Both the position numbers and the translations under genes were made by a program. Source: Amphritea pacifica (GTDB lineage: Bacteria; Pseudomonadota; Gammaproteobacteria; Pseudomonadales; Balneatricaceae). From it: 49,906 nucleotides of DNA. Within the stretch, counting starts at the first letter, position 1, and every line of letters starts with the position of its first letter. Positions 17,071 to 25,233 of this stretch are shown one piece after another. The stretch lies in NCBI RefSeq assembly GCF_016924145.1, contig NZ_JAFFZO010000037.1, positions 1-49,906 of the forward strand, in the 5' to 3' direction. The notes beneath the pieces were generated by a model. It searched no databases and was not told the origin of the DNA. It was given only the letters and a program-made list of their open reading frames with translations.

Positions 17071-17505
17071 GATATACCCCTCATCTGTTATCTCTGTCAG
17101 ACAATATTGGTATGTAACGGTCTGACAGTCGACCGGTAATCTTAGACGCCTAACTTAAATCTAGCTTAAATTGGCGCATAAATTTTAGCCTAAATGCACT
17201 CTAAAGTTAAGATTTGTAGGAAGTTTTACCGCTAATACTTTTGATTCAGGTATAGTGGATAATCGGCTAAGTTAATGTATTCATAGTTAAAATAGTGGGT
17301 GAGATCTATGTGATGCAGATCAACGTTATCTCCTGCGAATTACAAAAGCCTGAGTGATTTATGTATTATTCAACTTAAGTCACTAAAATGTGTACTTATC
17401 ATTACCCAAGCACATGTATTTATATTAACGTTAGTTACTAGTTAGTCCGGTTGAGTGATCAACAGTTGTCGGATTCAGTAAATCTTAGTAGTAGAGGGCG
17501 GGCTT
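17071..17505. promoter_or_regulatory. AT-rich divergent promoter region of acnB and the roadblock cassette
   Basis: About 435 bases without a gene, noticeably AT-rich. A CRP-like site lies at 17309-17324. The ribosome binding site of the next gene (AGAGGGCGGG) ends just before its GTG start. No clear sigma-70 pair could be chosen with confidence. Confidence 0.5.
17309..17324. promoter_or_regulatory. Candidate CRP/Vfr-type site
   Basis: TGTGATGCAGATCAAC matches the CRP pattern TGTGA-N6-TCACA at the left half fully and at three of five positions on the right. It sits about 180 bases before the first gene of the roadblock cassette. A short match like this can occur by chance. Confidence 0.3.
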
Positions 17506-17958
17506 GTGAATTCACCAATTTGGGCGGCAGTTTCCGGCTGGGAACTGAATGCTGAGCTTGAAGGGCTAAATGCTCTTAACATTGAGACTCTTTTTACCGC
17601 ATTAGAGGGTAAAGAGCTAATCTATGACGGGCCACACAAGTCTGTTTTATTGCATCATTTCAATCGTTTGGTAGCCTCCCGGCCCAATAACCTGCGTAAT
17701 CAGGTGCAGCGGGTGTATCTGTCTATCTTATGTCATGATGAGGCTGAACTGACCGGTGCGCTGCTGGATCTGTCTCTGACCCTTGAAGGTAAGGGGCAGG
17801 CGTTGCGTAAACGGCTGTTAGAGCAGGGGGCCGATCTGATCAGAAAAGAAGATCTTGAGCTGTTTCAGGCAGCTCTGGCAGATGGCGATAATTACAGATT
17901 GTTACAATTAAACAAACAGAAATCTGTGCTCTGTAACGGTAGCTTTTCACTGCATTAA
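17506..17958 (+). CDS. Uncharacterised helical protein, first gene of the roadblock/PAS cassette
   Basis: A 150-residue protein that I do not recognise. It is predicted to be almost entirely helical and cytoplasmic, with no signal peptide or membrane segment. Visible stretches are SGWELNAELEGLNALNIETLFTAL at the N-terminus, HKSVLLHHFNRLVASRPNN, RVYLSILCHDEAELTGALLDL, and ALRKRLLEQGADLIRKEDLELFQAAL near the end. The start is GTG with GAGGGCGGG upstream. It begins a run of same-strand genes extending to 21736, with 29 bases between its stop and the next start. A role as an adaptor or partner of the following receiver-like or roadblock proteins is only suggested by position. Confidence 0.75.
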   Translation: MNSPIWAAVSGWELNAELEGLNALNIETLFTALEGKELIYDGPHKSVLLHHFNRLVASRPNNLRNQVQRVYLSILCHDEAELTGALLDLSLTLEGKGQALRKRLLEQGADLIRKEDLELFQAALADGDNYRLLQLNKQKSVLCNGSFSLH

Positions 17959-17987
17959 TCTCTATTTTAATTTCTCACTATAACGGG

Positions 17988-19286
17988 GTGGGCGTAGTTG
18001 TGGGGGTATCTCATATCAAGTTGAATAAGCGTGCTGCAAGCAATGTCATTAAGCTGGGAATCGTCGGCTTTGAGTTGCAATCTAAAACAGCGATGGATCT
18101 GTTCTTTATGCAGCACCGCAGTGTGTACAGTCTGGTCTCGACTGAGCATGCTGATGTTCTGATCATCGATATGGAGCACCCGGCTGTAAAACCGGTTGTT
18201 GAGCAATATCGCAATAGCCGCCCAATTATTGCAGTTACTGCCACTGAGAATCAGTTTCCCGGATTTGAGACGCTACGCAAACCCCTCGATGGTAAACGTC
18301 TGATTAAAGCGATCAACCAGGCAATTGAGTCTTTTGTTCCCGCTGATGGCGATCAGCAACCTGATAATCAGGTTCGCAATGAAGGCGAAAAAGCGTTTCA
18401 GGCCTATCAGAAACGCCTGGCTACGGGGCGTCAGGCAATGGCCGATTATAAAACCATCACCTCAGACCGTGATCAGAGCTCTTCTGAAGTACGACAGCGG
18501 TTTCAGCTTGGTAGCCAGCCCGCCCCGGTGAATCCGGAGAGTGATGGCGACGTTGTTAAGGTTGAGGCTGATACTGTTGCTGTTCCCCCTAAGGCGCAGG
18601 TTGAGTCAGCAGTGGTCGTGCCGGTTGGACGTAAAACTGCAGAAAAGAAACCTCAGGATGTCAAAGCCAGACTCTCCTATCAGATGGTCTATGAATGTTG
18701 TGGCAACGCCCCTGATGTCAATATGTATGAACCGGATCAGCGGCGCAGGGTTTTCTTTAAAGAGGATTCGACCCTGCTGGCAATCTTGCAGCAGGCCATT
18801 GTTGAAGGTGAGGCGCAGAAGGTGCCGGTGGAGATTACCGGATTACCCGGAACGCTGGCATATATTCCTGAACATAAGAAGTTTCTTTTTGATTTCAGTG
18901 AAGACCTTCTGATCCCTCTGGCGCTTACCCGTTTCGGTTATCAGGAGCTTACGCTGAAGGTGCGTCCGGATCTGGATCTTGAGCGACCAAGTATGACTGG
19001 ATCAAAAGTTTTACTGGTGGAAAGTGATGAGATGATCTGGAAACTGGCACTCTGGACATCGAAAGGGCGTCTTAACCGCAATATAGACCCGGAGCAGCCC
19101 CATCGGCTGACACAGCGTCTCGATTTTGACCGTCTGCTGGCAATACCTCATGCGACTACAATCAGCAGTTTGTGGGGAAGGCATAGTCTGTCAGCGCTGG
19201 AAGTGGTAAAAGTGCTTAAGATTCACCAGCGTTATGTGTTTTCATTTATGACGGCCGCCCATGCTCTGGGTGCGTTCAGGTCGTAA
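17988..19286 (+). CDS. Degenerate receiver-domain protein of the roadblock cassette
   Basis: A 432-residue protein of unknown function. Residues about 20-115 follow the order of a response-regulator receiver. Strand 1 is KLGIVGF; ADVLIIDMEH has D61 at the phosphoacceptor position; IIAVTA has T84; and LRKPLDGKRL has K98-P99. The acidic pair normally found after strand 1 is absent (FEL), so phosphorylation in the usual way is doubtful. Residues 120-220 are a charged, low-complexity linker. Residues about 225-432 form a second domain ending in a helical segment (SLSALEVVKVLKIHQRYVFSFMTAAHALGAF) that resembles the output regions of PatA/DUF4388-type proteins. The start is a GTG at 17988; another GTG four codons later is possible. 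No DNA-binding motif is clear. Confidence 0.72.
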   Translation: MGVVVGVSHIKLNKRAASNVIKLGIVGFELQSKTAMDLFFMQHRSVYSLVSTEHADVLIIDMEHPAVKPVVEQYRNSRPIIAVTATENQFPGFETLRKPLDGKRLIKAINQAIESFVPADGDQQPDNQVRNEGEKAFQAYQKRLATGRQAMADYKTITSDRDQSSSEVRQRFQLGSQPAPVNPESDGDVVKVEADTVAVPPKAQVESAVVVPVGRKTAEKKPQDVKARLSYQMVYECCGNAPDVNMYEPDQRRRVFFKEDSTLLAILQQAIVEGEAQKVPVEITGLPGTLAYIPEHKKFLFDFSEDLLIPLALTRFGYQELTLKVRPDLDLERPSMTGSKVLLVESDEMIWKLALWTSKGRLNRNIDPEQPHRLTQRLDFDRLLAIPHATTISSLWGRHSLSALEVVKVLKIHQRYVFSFMTAAHALGAFRS

Positions 19287-19382
19287 TAAGCAGCAGTTGA
19301 TGGCCCTTAATTTCTTCTGTAGTAATGTGGCAATTCAGGGATTTATTTAGTAACTAATAAAAATGTAGCCGGAGATATTTTG

Positions 19383-20018
19383 GTGGGAGATTACAATCAG
19401 GACTCCATTCGTTATATCGCTATCACCCCTAGCGGAGCTTACTTTGCCACATTAAATTCAGCCCCGGATGACGCGAGGGCGATGTTGTTGCAGTTGCTCT
19501 CTACTGATTTTGAACTGCTCTACTCGCTGGAACTGGTGGCTGAGCTGGCTGATCTGGATGAGACCCAGGCTATGGGCTTATTCCAGCAGTTACTCGACCG
19601 GGGATTCGTAGCACTATCTGAAACACCTCCCGAGATAAAGCGGGGGCCGCTTGAAGATATTCTGCCCGACCTTCTGCAACAGATATCGGATAGTGGCAAG
19701 GCGCTGTTGGCAGATGACCAGGGTTTTTGCCTCTCTTCAACGGGGTATTCTGCTGAACAATCAGAAACCCTGGCGGCACTGGCTGCCGATCTGCTCTCTT
19801 TGCAGGAACGTCATAAACATATTTTAACCAGTGATCTGGAATTAGCCGGAGACTCCTGGGGCATTATGAACGCGGCAGGGCAAAGCCAGCTGGGTTTTTG
19901 GGTGATCTATATCGGTCATCAGCGCTTCACGCTGGTTATATCTGATATGCCTAAACTGAATCAGCAGGCGTTTGCTGAAATACTGGCGAGCCTGGCTCGT
20001 CGATACCTTGATTACTAA
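19383..20018 (+). CDS. Two-domain protein: winged-helix-like N-terminus and roadblock-like C-terminus
   Basis: About 211 residues, cytoplasmic. The first 80 residues form a small helical domain with SLELVAELADLDETQAMGLFQQLLDRGFVAL, which looks like a winged helix or a DUF4388-type tail. Residues about 95-211 have the alternating pattern of a roadblock/LC7 domain: LLQQISDSGKALLADDQGFCLSSTG, a long helix SETLAALAADLLSLQERHK, then GFWVIYIGHQRFTLVIS and a final helix. A GTG at 19383 with GGAG 8 bases upstream is chosen; a TTG immediately before it is possible. The next gene encodes a canonical roadblock protein, so the two could form a heterodimer or mixed complex (inference). The domain call is by pattern and needs profile comparison. 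Confidence 0.68.
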   Translation: MGDYNQDSIRYIAITPSGAYFATLNSAPDDARAMLLQLLSTDFELLYSLELVAELADLDETQAMGLFQQLLDRGFVALSETPPEIKRGPLEDILPDLLQQISDSGKALLADDQGFCLSSTGYSAEQSETLAALAADLLSLQERHKHILTSDLELAGDSWGIMNAAGQSQLGFWVIYIGHQRFTLVISDMPKLNQQAFAEILASLARRYLDY

Positions 20019-20071
20019 TTAATAGTTTTAATGAACTCCCATATAGGGAAAATAAATGGAAGGAGTGTTCT

Positions 20072-20434
20072 ATGCGTTCTGAGATGCTGACCTCAATTTT
20101 GAGTGATCTCAACGGCACATCTGCTGATATCGAAGCCTCTGCGGTAATTTCTACAGATGGTCTGATGATTGCGGCGCTGCTGCCATCAAGTATGGATGAA
20201 GACCGCGTTGGTGCAATGAGTGCTGCCATGTTGTCTCTGGGAGAGCGTACCGCGAAAGAGCTGGCCCGGGGTGAACTTGAGCAGGTGCTGGTCAAAGGGG
20301 ATGAGGGTTATATCCTGATGACCCATGCGAATCAGGACTCAGTACTGACTGTTGTTGCTAAACCGAATGCACGTCTGGGTCTGATATTCCTGGACGTTAA
20401 GCGTGCGGCAGAGGCGATCGGTAAGATCCTTTAA
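20072..20434 (+). CDS. Roadblock/LC7 (MglB-like) protein
   Basis: A 120-residue single-domain roadblock/LC7 protein. It has the characteristic SADIEASAVISTDGLMIAALLP opening, a long central helix (RVGAMSAAMLSLGERTAKELARG), the edge strands LEQVLVKGDEGYILMTHA and SVLTVVAKPNARLGLIFLDV, and a C-terminal helix. Roadblock proteins dimerise and commonly act as GTPase-activating or scaffolding partners of small Ras-like GTPases, for example MglB with MglA in polarity control. No MglA-like GTPase is encoded in this window. The start has a good AAGGAG 7 bases upstream. It sits between a roadblock-like two-domain protein and a PAS protein. Confidence 0.88.
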   Translation: MRSEMLTSILSDLNGTSADIEASAVISTDGLMIAALLPSSMDEDRVGAMSAAMLSLGERTAKELARGELEQVLVKGDEGYILMTHANQDSVLTVVAKPNARLGLIFLDVKRAAEAIGKIL

Positions 20435-20513
20435 TCGTAAACATCCGGCACCGGTTATGGATTAACAGCTATCAGGGAAGATGTGCGGTGCCTGAGCGAA
20501 GAAGGCTGTAAGT

Positions 20514-20984
20514 ATGTCTGAGCAAGACACAGGAGAAGTACGTACTGTTGAAATAGCATATTTTGATGGTACGAAACGTACAACAGACATTGTTGATCGG
20601 GAAGTTCCTTATCCTGATGGCAAGCTGATTGTGTCCCGAACCGATCCGCAGGGTATTATTACCCATGCGAATCAGGCATTTATAGATATGTCCGGTTACT
20701 CGGAAGATGAGCTGATCGGAACCAATCATTACATCTTACGACATCCCGATATGCCTGCAGTGGCGTTTAAAGGGCTCTGGGATACTATCGAGCAGGGAAC
20801 AAAGTGGCACGGTTATGTTAAAAATTTACGTAAAGACGGTGCCTATTACTGGGTAAAAGCGACCGTGATTCCGAACATTCGTAATGGCCAGTTGGTTGGT
20901 TATACCTCGGTTCGGCGTAAGCCTTCACGCAGTAAGATTGTTGAGAGCGAAGCGTTGTACAAAACATTGTTGGCTGAGGAGTGA
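20514..20984 (+). CDS. Stand-alone Aer-type PAS domain protein
   Basis: A 156-residue cytoplasmic protein made of one PAS domain (about 35-145) plus short tails. It follows the N-terminal FAD-binding PAS domain of the aerotaxis receptor Aer: DPQGIITHANQAFIDMSGY, the helix ELIGTNHYILRHPDMPAVAF, KGLWDTIEQGTKWHGYVKNLRKDG, YYWVKATVIPNIRNGQLVGY and SVRRKPSR. Aer itself continues into a HAMP and signalling domain, but here the protein stops. It would therefore have to pass a redox or energy signal to a separate partner. The first 30 residues (VEIAYFDGTKRTTDIVDREV) are extra. Its stop is 5 bases before the next start, so the two genes are probably coupled. Confidence 0.87.
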   Translation: MSEQDTGEVRTVEIAYFDGTKRTTDIVDREVPYPDGKLIVSRTDPQGIITHANQAFIDMSGYSEDELIGTNHYILRHPDMPAVAFKGLWDTIEQGTKWHGYVKNLRKDGAYYWVKATVIPNIRNGQLVGYTSVRRKPSRSKIVESEALYKTLLAEE

Positions 20985-20989
20985 TAAAG

Positions 20990-21736
20990 ATGACATTTAA
21001 TCTCACGGTCAGCCCTGATTTTGCCCCCGATCATATCTCAGGGTGGTATTTTTTCAATACCTGGCTGCAGCGTAAACTGGGTGTTGGTATTCATCTTGAA
21101 CTGTATGATAGTTTTGACGCACAACGCGAAGATATTCGTGCCGAAAAATTTGACCTGATTTACGCAAACCCTTACGACGCCTCCATGCTGGTGCGGGAGA
21201 TGGGGTTTCAGGCGGTAGTGAAGCCGGCCAGTAAGTCTGATGAAACGATTATTGCTGTTAACGCTGAATCTCCATTTCACACGGTAGAAGATCTTATCTC
21301 TGGCTGTCGCGTAGCAACCACAGATGACCCGGATGTACATACCATGGGGATGATCATGCTGGAGTCGGCGGATCTGGACAAAAACAATACTGAGATTAAG
21401 CAGCACAGCAGTTATGTTGTCGTGGCGAAAAATCTGTTAAACGGCGATGCGGATGCCGGTTTTTTCCTTAAAGATGCGTACGATGAGTTGTCTGAGCTGA
21501 TCCGTTCGAAAATGCGTGTTCTGGTGAGTAGTCAGATCAGTGTAGTACATCACAGCTTGCTGGTGGGGCCGAGGATGGCGGAGCATATCCCTGCCATTCA
21601 GACCGCTTTGCTAACGATGCATGATGATGAGAAAGGTAAGGGGGTCCTCGAAAGCATGGATATCGAGACCTGGGAACCTATGGACTCAGAGCAGACTGAG
21701 TTTATGATAGACCTGATCGATACACTGATAGATTAA
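20990..21736 (+). CDS. PhnD/SsuA-like binding protein without signal peptide
   Basis: A 248-residue protein with the two-lobed fold of PhnD-type substrate-binding proteins. LTVSPDFAPDHISGWYFF replaces the usual opening. DSFDAQREDIRAEKFDLIYANPYDAS and a VKPASKSDETIIAV strand follow. The hinge region is TVEDLISGCRVATTDDPDVHTMG. Unlike transport-associated members it has no signal peptide or lipobox: the N-terminus is MTFNLTVSPDF, which is already the first strand. It is therefore probably cytoplasmic and a sensor, not a transporter component; no ABC permease or ATPase is adjacent. ATG at 20990 is chosen because GAGGAG lies 8 bases upstream; a GTG at 20981 overlaps that site. It ends the cassette, before a bidirectional terminator. 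Confidence 0.8.
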   Translation: MTFNLTVSPDFAPDHISGWYFFNTWLQRKLGVGIHLELYDSFDAQREDIRAEKFDLIYANPYDASMLVREMGFQAVVKPASKSDETIIAVNAESPFHTVEDLISGCRVATTDDPDVHTMGMIMLESADLDKNNTEIKQHSSYVVVAKNLLNGDADAGFFLKDAYDELSELIRSKMRVLVSSQISVVHHSLLVGPRMAEHIPAIQTALLTMHDDEKGKGVLESMDIETWEPMDSEQTEFMIDLIDTLID

Positions 21737-21754
21737 CCGAGATTTTCTCACTAT

Positions 21755-21786
21755 AAAAAACGCCCCGGACGAGGGCGTTTTTTTTT
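21755..21786. terminator. Bidirectional terminator between the roadblock cassette and the chemoreceptor gene
   Basis: The stem AAACGCCC / GGGCGTTT (21758-21765 / 21773-21780) has a 7-base loop. It is flanked by A residues on the left and T residues on the right, and it lies between convergent genes. Confidence 0.9.
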
Positions 21787-21806
21787 ACCAGATCGTTTGT
21801 AGCTGC

Positions 21807-23441
21807 TTAATGGCCGACTTTAAATCGCTTCATTTTTCCGTACAGATCACTGGCAAGCTTTTTAAACGAGATCGATATTGTCTGGGTGTTCTGGGTGAGT
21901 TCATTGGAAACCTGGTTCTGATCACTCAGGTGGGCCAGATTTCGGTTGATTTCATCCGTCACCAGGCTTTGTTCTTCGGTTGCGGAAGCGATCTGAATTG
22001 CCATGTCGTTTACCTGTGTGGCGGATGTTTCGATTTCGCTCAGAAGATCCTGAGTGCTTTCAACCAGTTCGACAGAGGAGTTTACCTGCTCAGAGCCTTC
22101 GCGAATTGAGCTGACAGCCTGATTCACACCCGTTTGCAGCTTTTCTATCATCGCTTGTATCTCTTCGGTGGACGCCTGGGTTTTACTGGCCAGCGAACGA
22201 ACCTCATCGGATACAACGGCAAACCCACGGCCATGATCGCCTGCTCTGGCAGCTTCTATTGCGGCATTCAGGGCAAGCAGGTTGGTTTGATCGGCTATTC
22301 CTCTGATAACATCCAGCACTGAAGCGATATTTTCAGACTCTTTAGCCAGGTTGCCGATCACCTCTTCTGAATGGGTAACTGAGCGGGTCAGGCTCTGGAA
22401 CTTAATTACCGAATCATTGATTATCTCCCTGCCTCTGTGGGAGATATCGACGGTTTTAGCGGTTTCTGACGCAGTGCGCTGAGCGTTTTCAGCGACGTCG
22501 CGGATGGCGGTACTAAACTCCTCCACCGCGGTTGCGATCATCTCGACCCCCTGGCTCTGCTCATTAACAATTTTCATGCTGCTATCGGCTGATTCCCCCA
22601 GTTGAGCTGAACTGCTGTTCATTGACTCTGCCTGATGGCGGATGTCAGATATCAGTGTTTCAAGGTTGCTGATAAAAGTATCGAAAGTGTCGGCTAATTC
22701 ACCCAGTTCATCTTTCCGCTCGGAGTTTATTCTGAGTGTCAGGTCGCCATCACCCTCACTGATCTCCTGGATGCTTGTGGTAAGGCGGCGGATATTGGTG
22801 ACCAGAAATTTCGGGGTTAAGTAAGTGAGCGCGCCGGCAATAATCAGTACGATAAGAGTGAAAACTCCCAGGCCAAAAGACACGGTCGAGATCTGTTGTT
22901 CCAGCCGGTCACGCTCGCGGACCGATTGTGCATCAAGCTCTTCACCTGCCAGATTGTATAGGTTCCGGAGTTTTTTGAAGGCTGTTAGCGCCTCGCCATC
23001 GCTCAGCGCACGTGCCTGGCCGGTATTACCGGTTTTTATAAGCGTCAGTACCTGATCCGCTTTTTCTTTCCAGTCACTGAATCGGGTATCAAAAGAATCC
23101 AGTTTGCGGATGATGTCGGGGTACTCTGACATCAGTGCTTTGTACTTATTCATCCGATCCAGTGCCTGCTGGGCATTCTCATTAAAATCGTTGAGAATTT
23201 TATCGCTGGTATTGCCCAGCAGATACTCCAGCTCGGCTTCTCTGGCCTGGTACAGGTCTCTGTCAGCGTTAAGTATGCTTGAAATCGCCGGCAGGTAGTT
23301 CTGACCAAAGGTGTTTACACCTGACTTCATCTCATCTGTCAGAATTTTGCCGGAGACTGCGATGATCAGGATCGCCAGGGTCAGTATGACCATTGCGATT
23401 GAAAGTTTGACGCGAATGCTTTGAAACGGGTTGGACTTCAT
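21807..23441 (-). CDS. Methyl-accepting chemotaxis protein
   Basis: A 544-residue chemoreceptor. Transmembrane helix 1 is about residues 12-30. A periplasmic four-helix-bundle sensor spans about 31-185. Transmembrane helix 2 is about 186-207 ([18 protein letters not shown]). The HAMP domain spans about 210-262 ([21 protein letters not shown]). The cytoplasmic signalling hairpin runs to the end, with the highly conserved tip [20 protein letters not shown] and [18 protein letters not shown]. The ligand is unknown; the helical-bundle sensor is common to receptors for small organic acids. It converges on the roadblock/PAS cassette and shares its terminator. Functional linkage to an Aer-type PAS protein is attractive but unproven. 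Confidence 0.94.
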   Translation of the reverse strand: MKSNPFQSIRVKLSIAMVILTLAILIIAVSGKILTDEMKSGVNTFGQNYLPAISSILNADRDLYQAREAELEYLLGNTSDKILNDFNENAQQALDRMNKYKALMSEYPDIIRKLDSFDTRFSDWKEKADQVLTLIKTGNTGQARALSDGEALTAFKKLRNLYNLAGEELDAQSVRERDRLEQQISTVSFGLGVFTLIVLIIAGALTYLTPKFLVTNIRRLTTSIQEISEGDGDLTLRINSERKDELGELADTFDTFISNLETLISDIRHQAESMNSSSAQLGESADSSMKIVNEQSQGVEMIATAVEEFSTAIRDVAENAQRTASETAKTVDISHRGREIINDSVIKFQSLTRSVTHSEEVIGNLAKESENIASVLDVIRGIADQTNLLALNAAIEAARAGDHGRGFAVVSDEVRSLASKTQASTEEIQAMIEKLQTGVNQAVSSIREGSEQVNSSVELVESTQDLLSEIETSATQVNDMAIQIASATEEQSLVTDEINRNLAHLSDQNQVSNELTQNTQTISISFKKLASDLYGKMKRFKVGH

Positions 23442-23677
23442 AATTACTCAACCTGTAGTGGTTTGCTTGCTTGTTTAATGTAAAGCTCAGGCTATCGTGA
23501 AGATGACTTAAATCAATAAAAATAGGTCTCAAAATGACAGTGACAGCCTTATTCTCTCAAATGCGTCTGCATGCTTCAGGGGATGGGGCTGCGTTGAGCT
23601 GATGTGAAGAGGGAGTCTGTCGCTATCTGCTGATAGGACGCCAAGGTCAGAGTAGGGGGGAAGAGCGTTGATTGAAA

Positions 23678-23705
23678 GCCTCTGAACCTTTTCAGGTTCA
23701 GAGGC
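23678..23705 (-). terminator. Terminator hairpin after the orphan TRAP binding-protein gene
   Basis: A perfect 11-bp stem (GCCTCTGAACC / GGTTCAGAGGC) with a 6-base loop starts 9 bases past the stop at 23715. The T tract on the minus strand is short (TTTCAAT). The remaining bases between 23442 and 23677 hold the chemoreceptor promoter region and nothing else I recognise. Confidence 0.72.
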
Positions 23706-23714
23706 AACAATGTC

Positions 23715-24740
23715 TCAGGAGGGGCAGTTTGTGGCGAGCTCTCTGGCCCGTTGATATACTTTTTTCGCCGGCAGGCCTTTAGCTTCAAGGCTATCAATAT
23801 AGTTCTGGGATGCTTTATCCAGCAGCGGTTTCCAGTCCGGGCTGTTTACGCCACCCTCAATGGTGAAGATCTCGTGGCCGGCATCCTCTGCCTGTTTTTT
23901 GCCTACCACATCCAGTGCGTCAAACACTTCACCTGCCTTCTCAGCCCATGAAAGTCCGGAGTTTTTGTCGATAATGGCCTGAAGGTCCGCTGGTAGACTG
24001 TTATAGACCCTTTTGTTCATGGTGACGATAAAGGATATGGTGTAGAGTCCCCCCACTTCTGTATGCGTGTTGGTCAGCTCATTGAGCCGGAAAGAGGCCA
24101 TCGCTTCCCATGGAAACGCGACACCATCGATCACGCCCCGTTGCATCGCTGTGTATGAACCGGGCGCCGGCATGCCCACTGGCTGTGCATTTAACTCCGT
24201 CAGCAGCTCTGCGACAACCGTCGTTGGACGACGAATGCGCAGGCCCGACAGATCAGAGGGCACTTTGATCAGTTTATCCCGGGTGTGCAGAAGGCCGGGG
24301 CCGTGGGTATAGAGAAAAATAGGCTTGGTATCTTCGTACTCTTCAGAAATCAGCTTCTCATCAAGCAGGCTTTGCAGAATGCAGGAGCCATTGACCGCAT
24401 CTTTAGCAACGCCAGGAAGCTCGACAATTTGTGTCAGAGGGAAGCGGTTTGCACTATAACCCTGAACCGTTGCCGTTACATCCATTATGCCGTTTTTGAC
24501 TGCGTCATATTGTGCCGGTGGTTTTGCCAGAGTACCTGATGGGTACACTTCTACTGAGATGCGCCCGCCGGACTCAGCTTCAATTTTATCCGCCCAGGGT
24601 TGAATCAGGTTTTTATGTGGGCCGGAGACGGCTGGCCAGAGATGCCCCAGCCGGATAGTGAATTCGGCTGCCTGGGCGGGCGAGAGAAGTGCGGCCGATA
24701 GCAGGCCTGCCGCGGTTAAACGGGTCAGAAGTTTACACAT
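23715..24740 (-). CDS. Orphan TRAP transporter solute-binding protein (DctP family)
   Basis: A periplasmic binding protein of 341 residues. A signal peptide covers about residues 1-24 (ending SPAQA before AEFTIRLGH). DctP-family landmarks are AEFTIRLGHLWP, LAKPPAQYDAVKNG, the substrate-contacting LRIRRPTTVVAELL and PVGMPAPG segments, and RGVIDGVAFPWEAM. It is collinear with the second DctP protein in this window (45870-46892), with long identical blocks, so the two are paralogues. No DctQ/DctM genes accompany it. It may share the membrane components encoded at 46990-48788 or serve as a sensory binding protein. A divergent GntR-family gene lies upstream. The start has AGGAG 6 bases before it. 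The ligand is probably an organic or aromatic acid, but this is inferred only from the paralogue's context. Confidence 0.9.
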   Translation of the reverse strand: MCKLLTRLTAAGLLSAALLSPAQAAEFTIRLGHLWPAVSGPHKNLIQPWADKIEAESGGRISVEVYPSGTLAKPPAQYDAVKNGIMDVTATVQGYSANRFPLTQIVELPGVAKDAVNGSCILQSLLDEKLISEEYEDTKPIFLYTHGPGLLHTRDKLIKVPSDLSGLRIRRPTTVVAELLTELNAQPVGMPAPGSYTAMQRGVIDGVAFPWEAMASFRLNELTNTHTEVGGLYTISFIVTMNKRVYNSLPADLQAIIDKNSGLSWAEKAGEVFDALDVVGKKQAEDAGHEIFTIEGGVNSPDWKPLLDKASQNYIDSLEAKGLPAKKVYQRARELATNCPS

Positions 24741-25233
24741 ATGTTGCTCCTATAATTCATCATCTTCATGATGCGCAGATCTGTTCAGCTGTCACCCGGG
24801 CTTTACGTTATCCCTGAAAGAGTTGTTGCTGAGCTATTGCGGGATGGTCAGATCTGCATCTGTTTATTTTTATTAGCTATATAGGTTTGTATTAATGATA
24901 GTGTATCGGTTAAGTTTTCTAATGCAGCCCCCCGGACTATCCGTTGCAGCATCTAAGCGCTTCGTCGGCAGCGTCGTTGACCTATACTCTTATGTACAGG
25001 TCTTGCATGCCCTGGCAATGCTTCAACGAATATAGGTTATTGGATTCAAAAATGTAAAGTTATTTTGTTTGTGATATATTTTATCAGGTTTGTTTTATCG
25101 GCTTATTTATTTAAAAACATATAGATAGGCGGGTATTTGTTTTTTGTTTTGGGTGTAAGTTTTTGGTATTTGTATCCAAGTTTTCAGGGGCCTCGGGTGT
25201 TGAAAGTAGACCGAATATTGAGCGGGAGTCTGG
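24741..25233. promoter_or_regulatory. Divergent regulatory region between the DctP orphan and the GntR gene
   Basis: About 490 bases without a gene. The 8-base palindrome CAGATCTG occurs twice, at 24776-24783 and 24849-24856, 73 bases apart (about seven helical turns). This is a possible paired operator for the GntR protein. The right part (about 25050-25190) is rich in T and A and has no structure I can name. Confidence 0.4.

Noticed and set aside
20990-21736. Reading this gene as part of a phosphonate ABC transporter
   Set aside because: No permease or ATPase gene is adjacent and there is no export signal.
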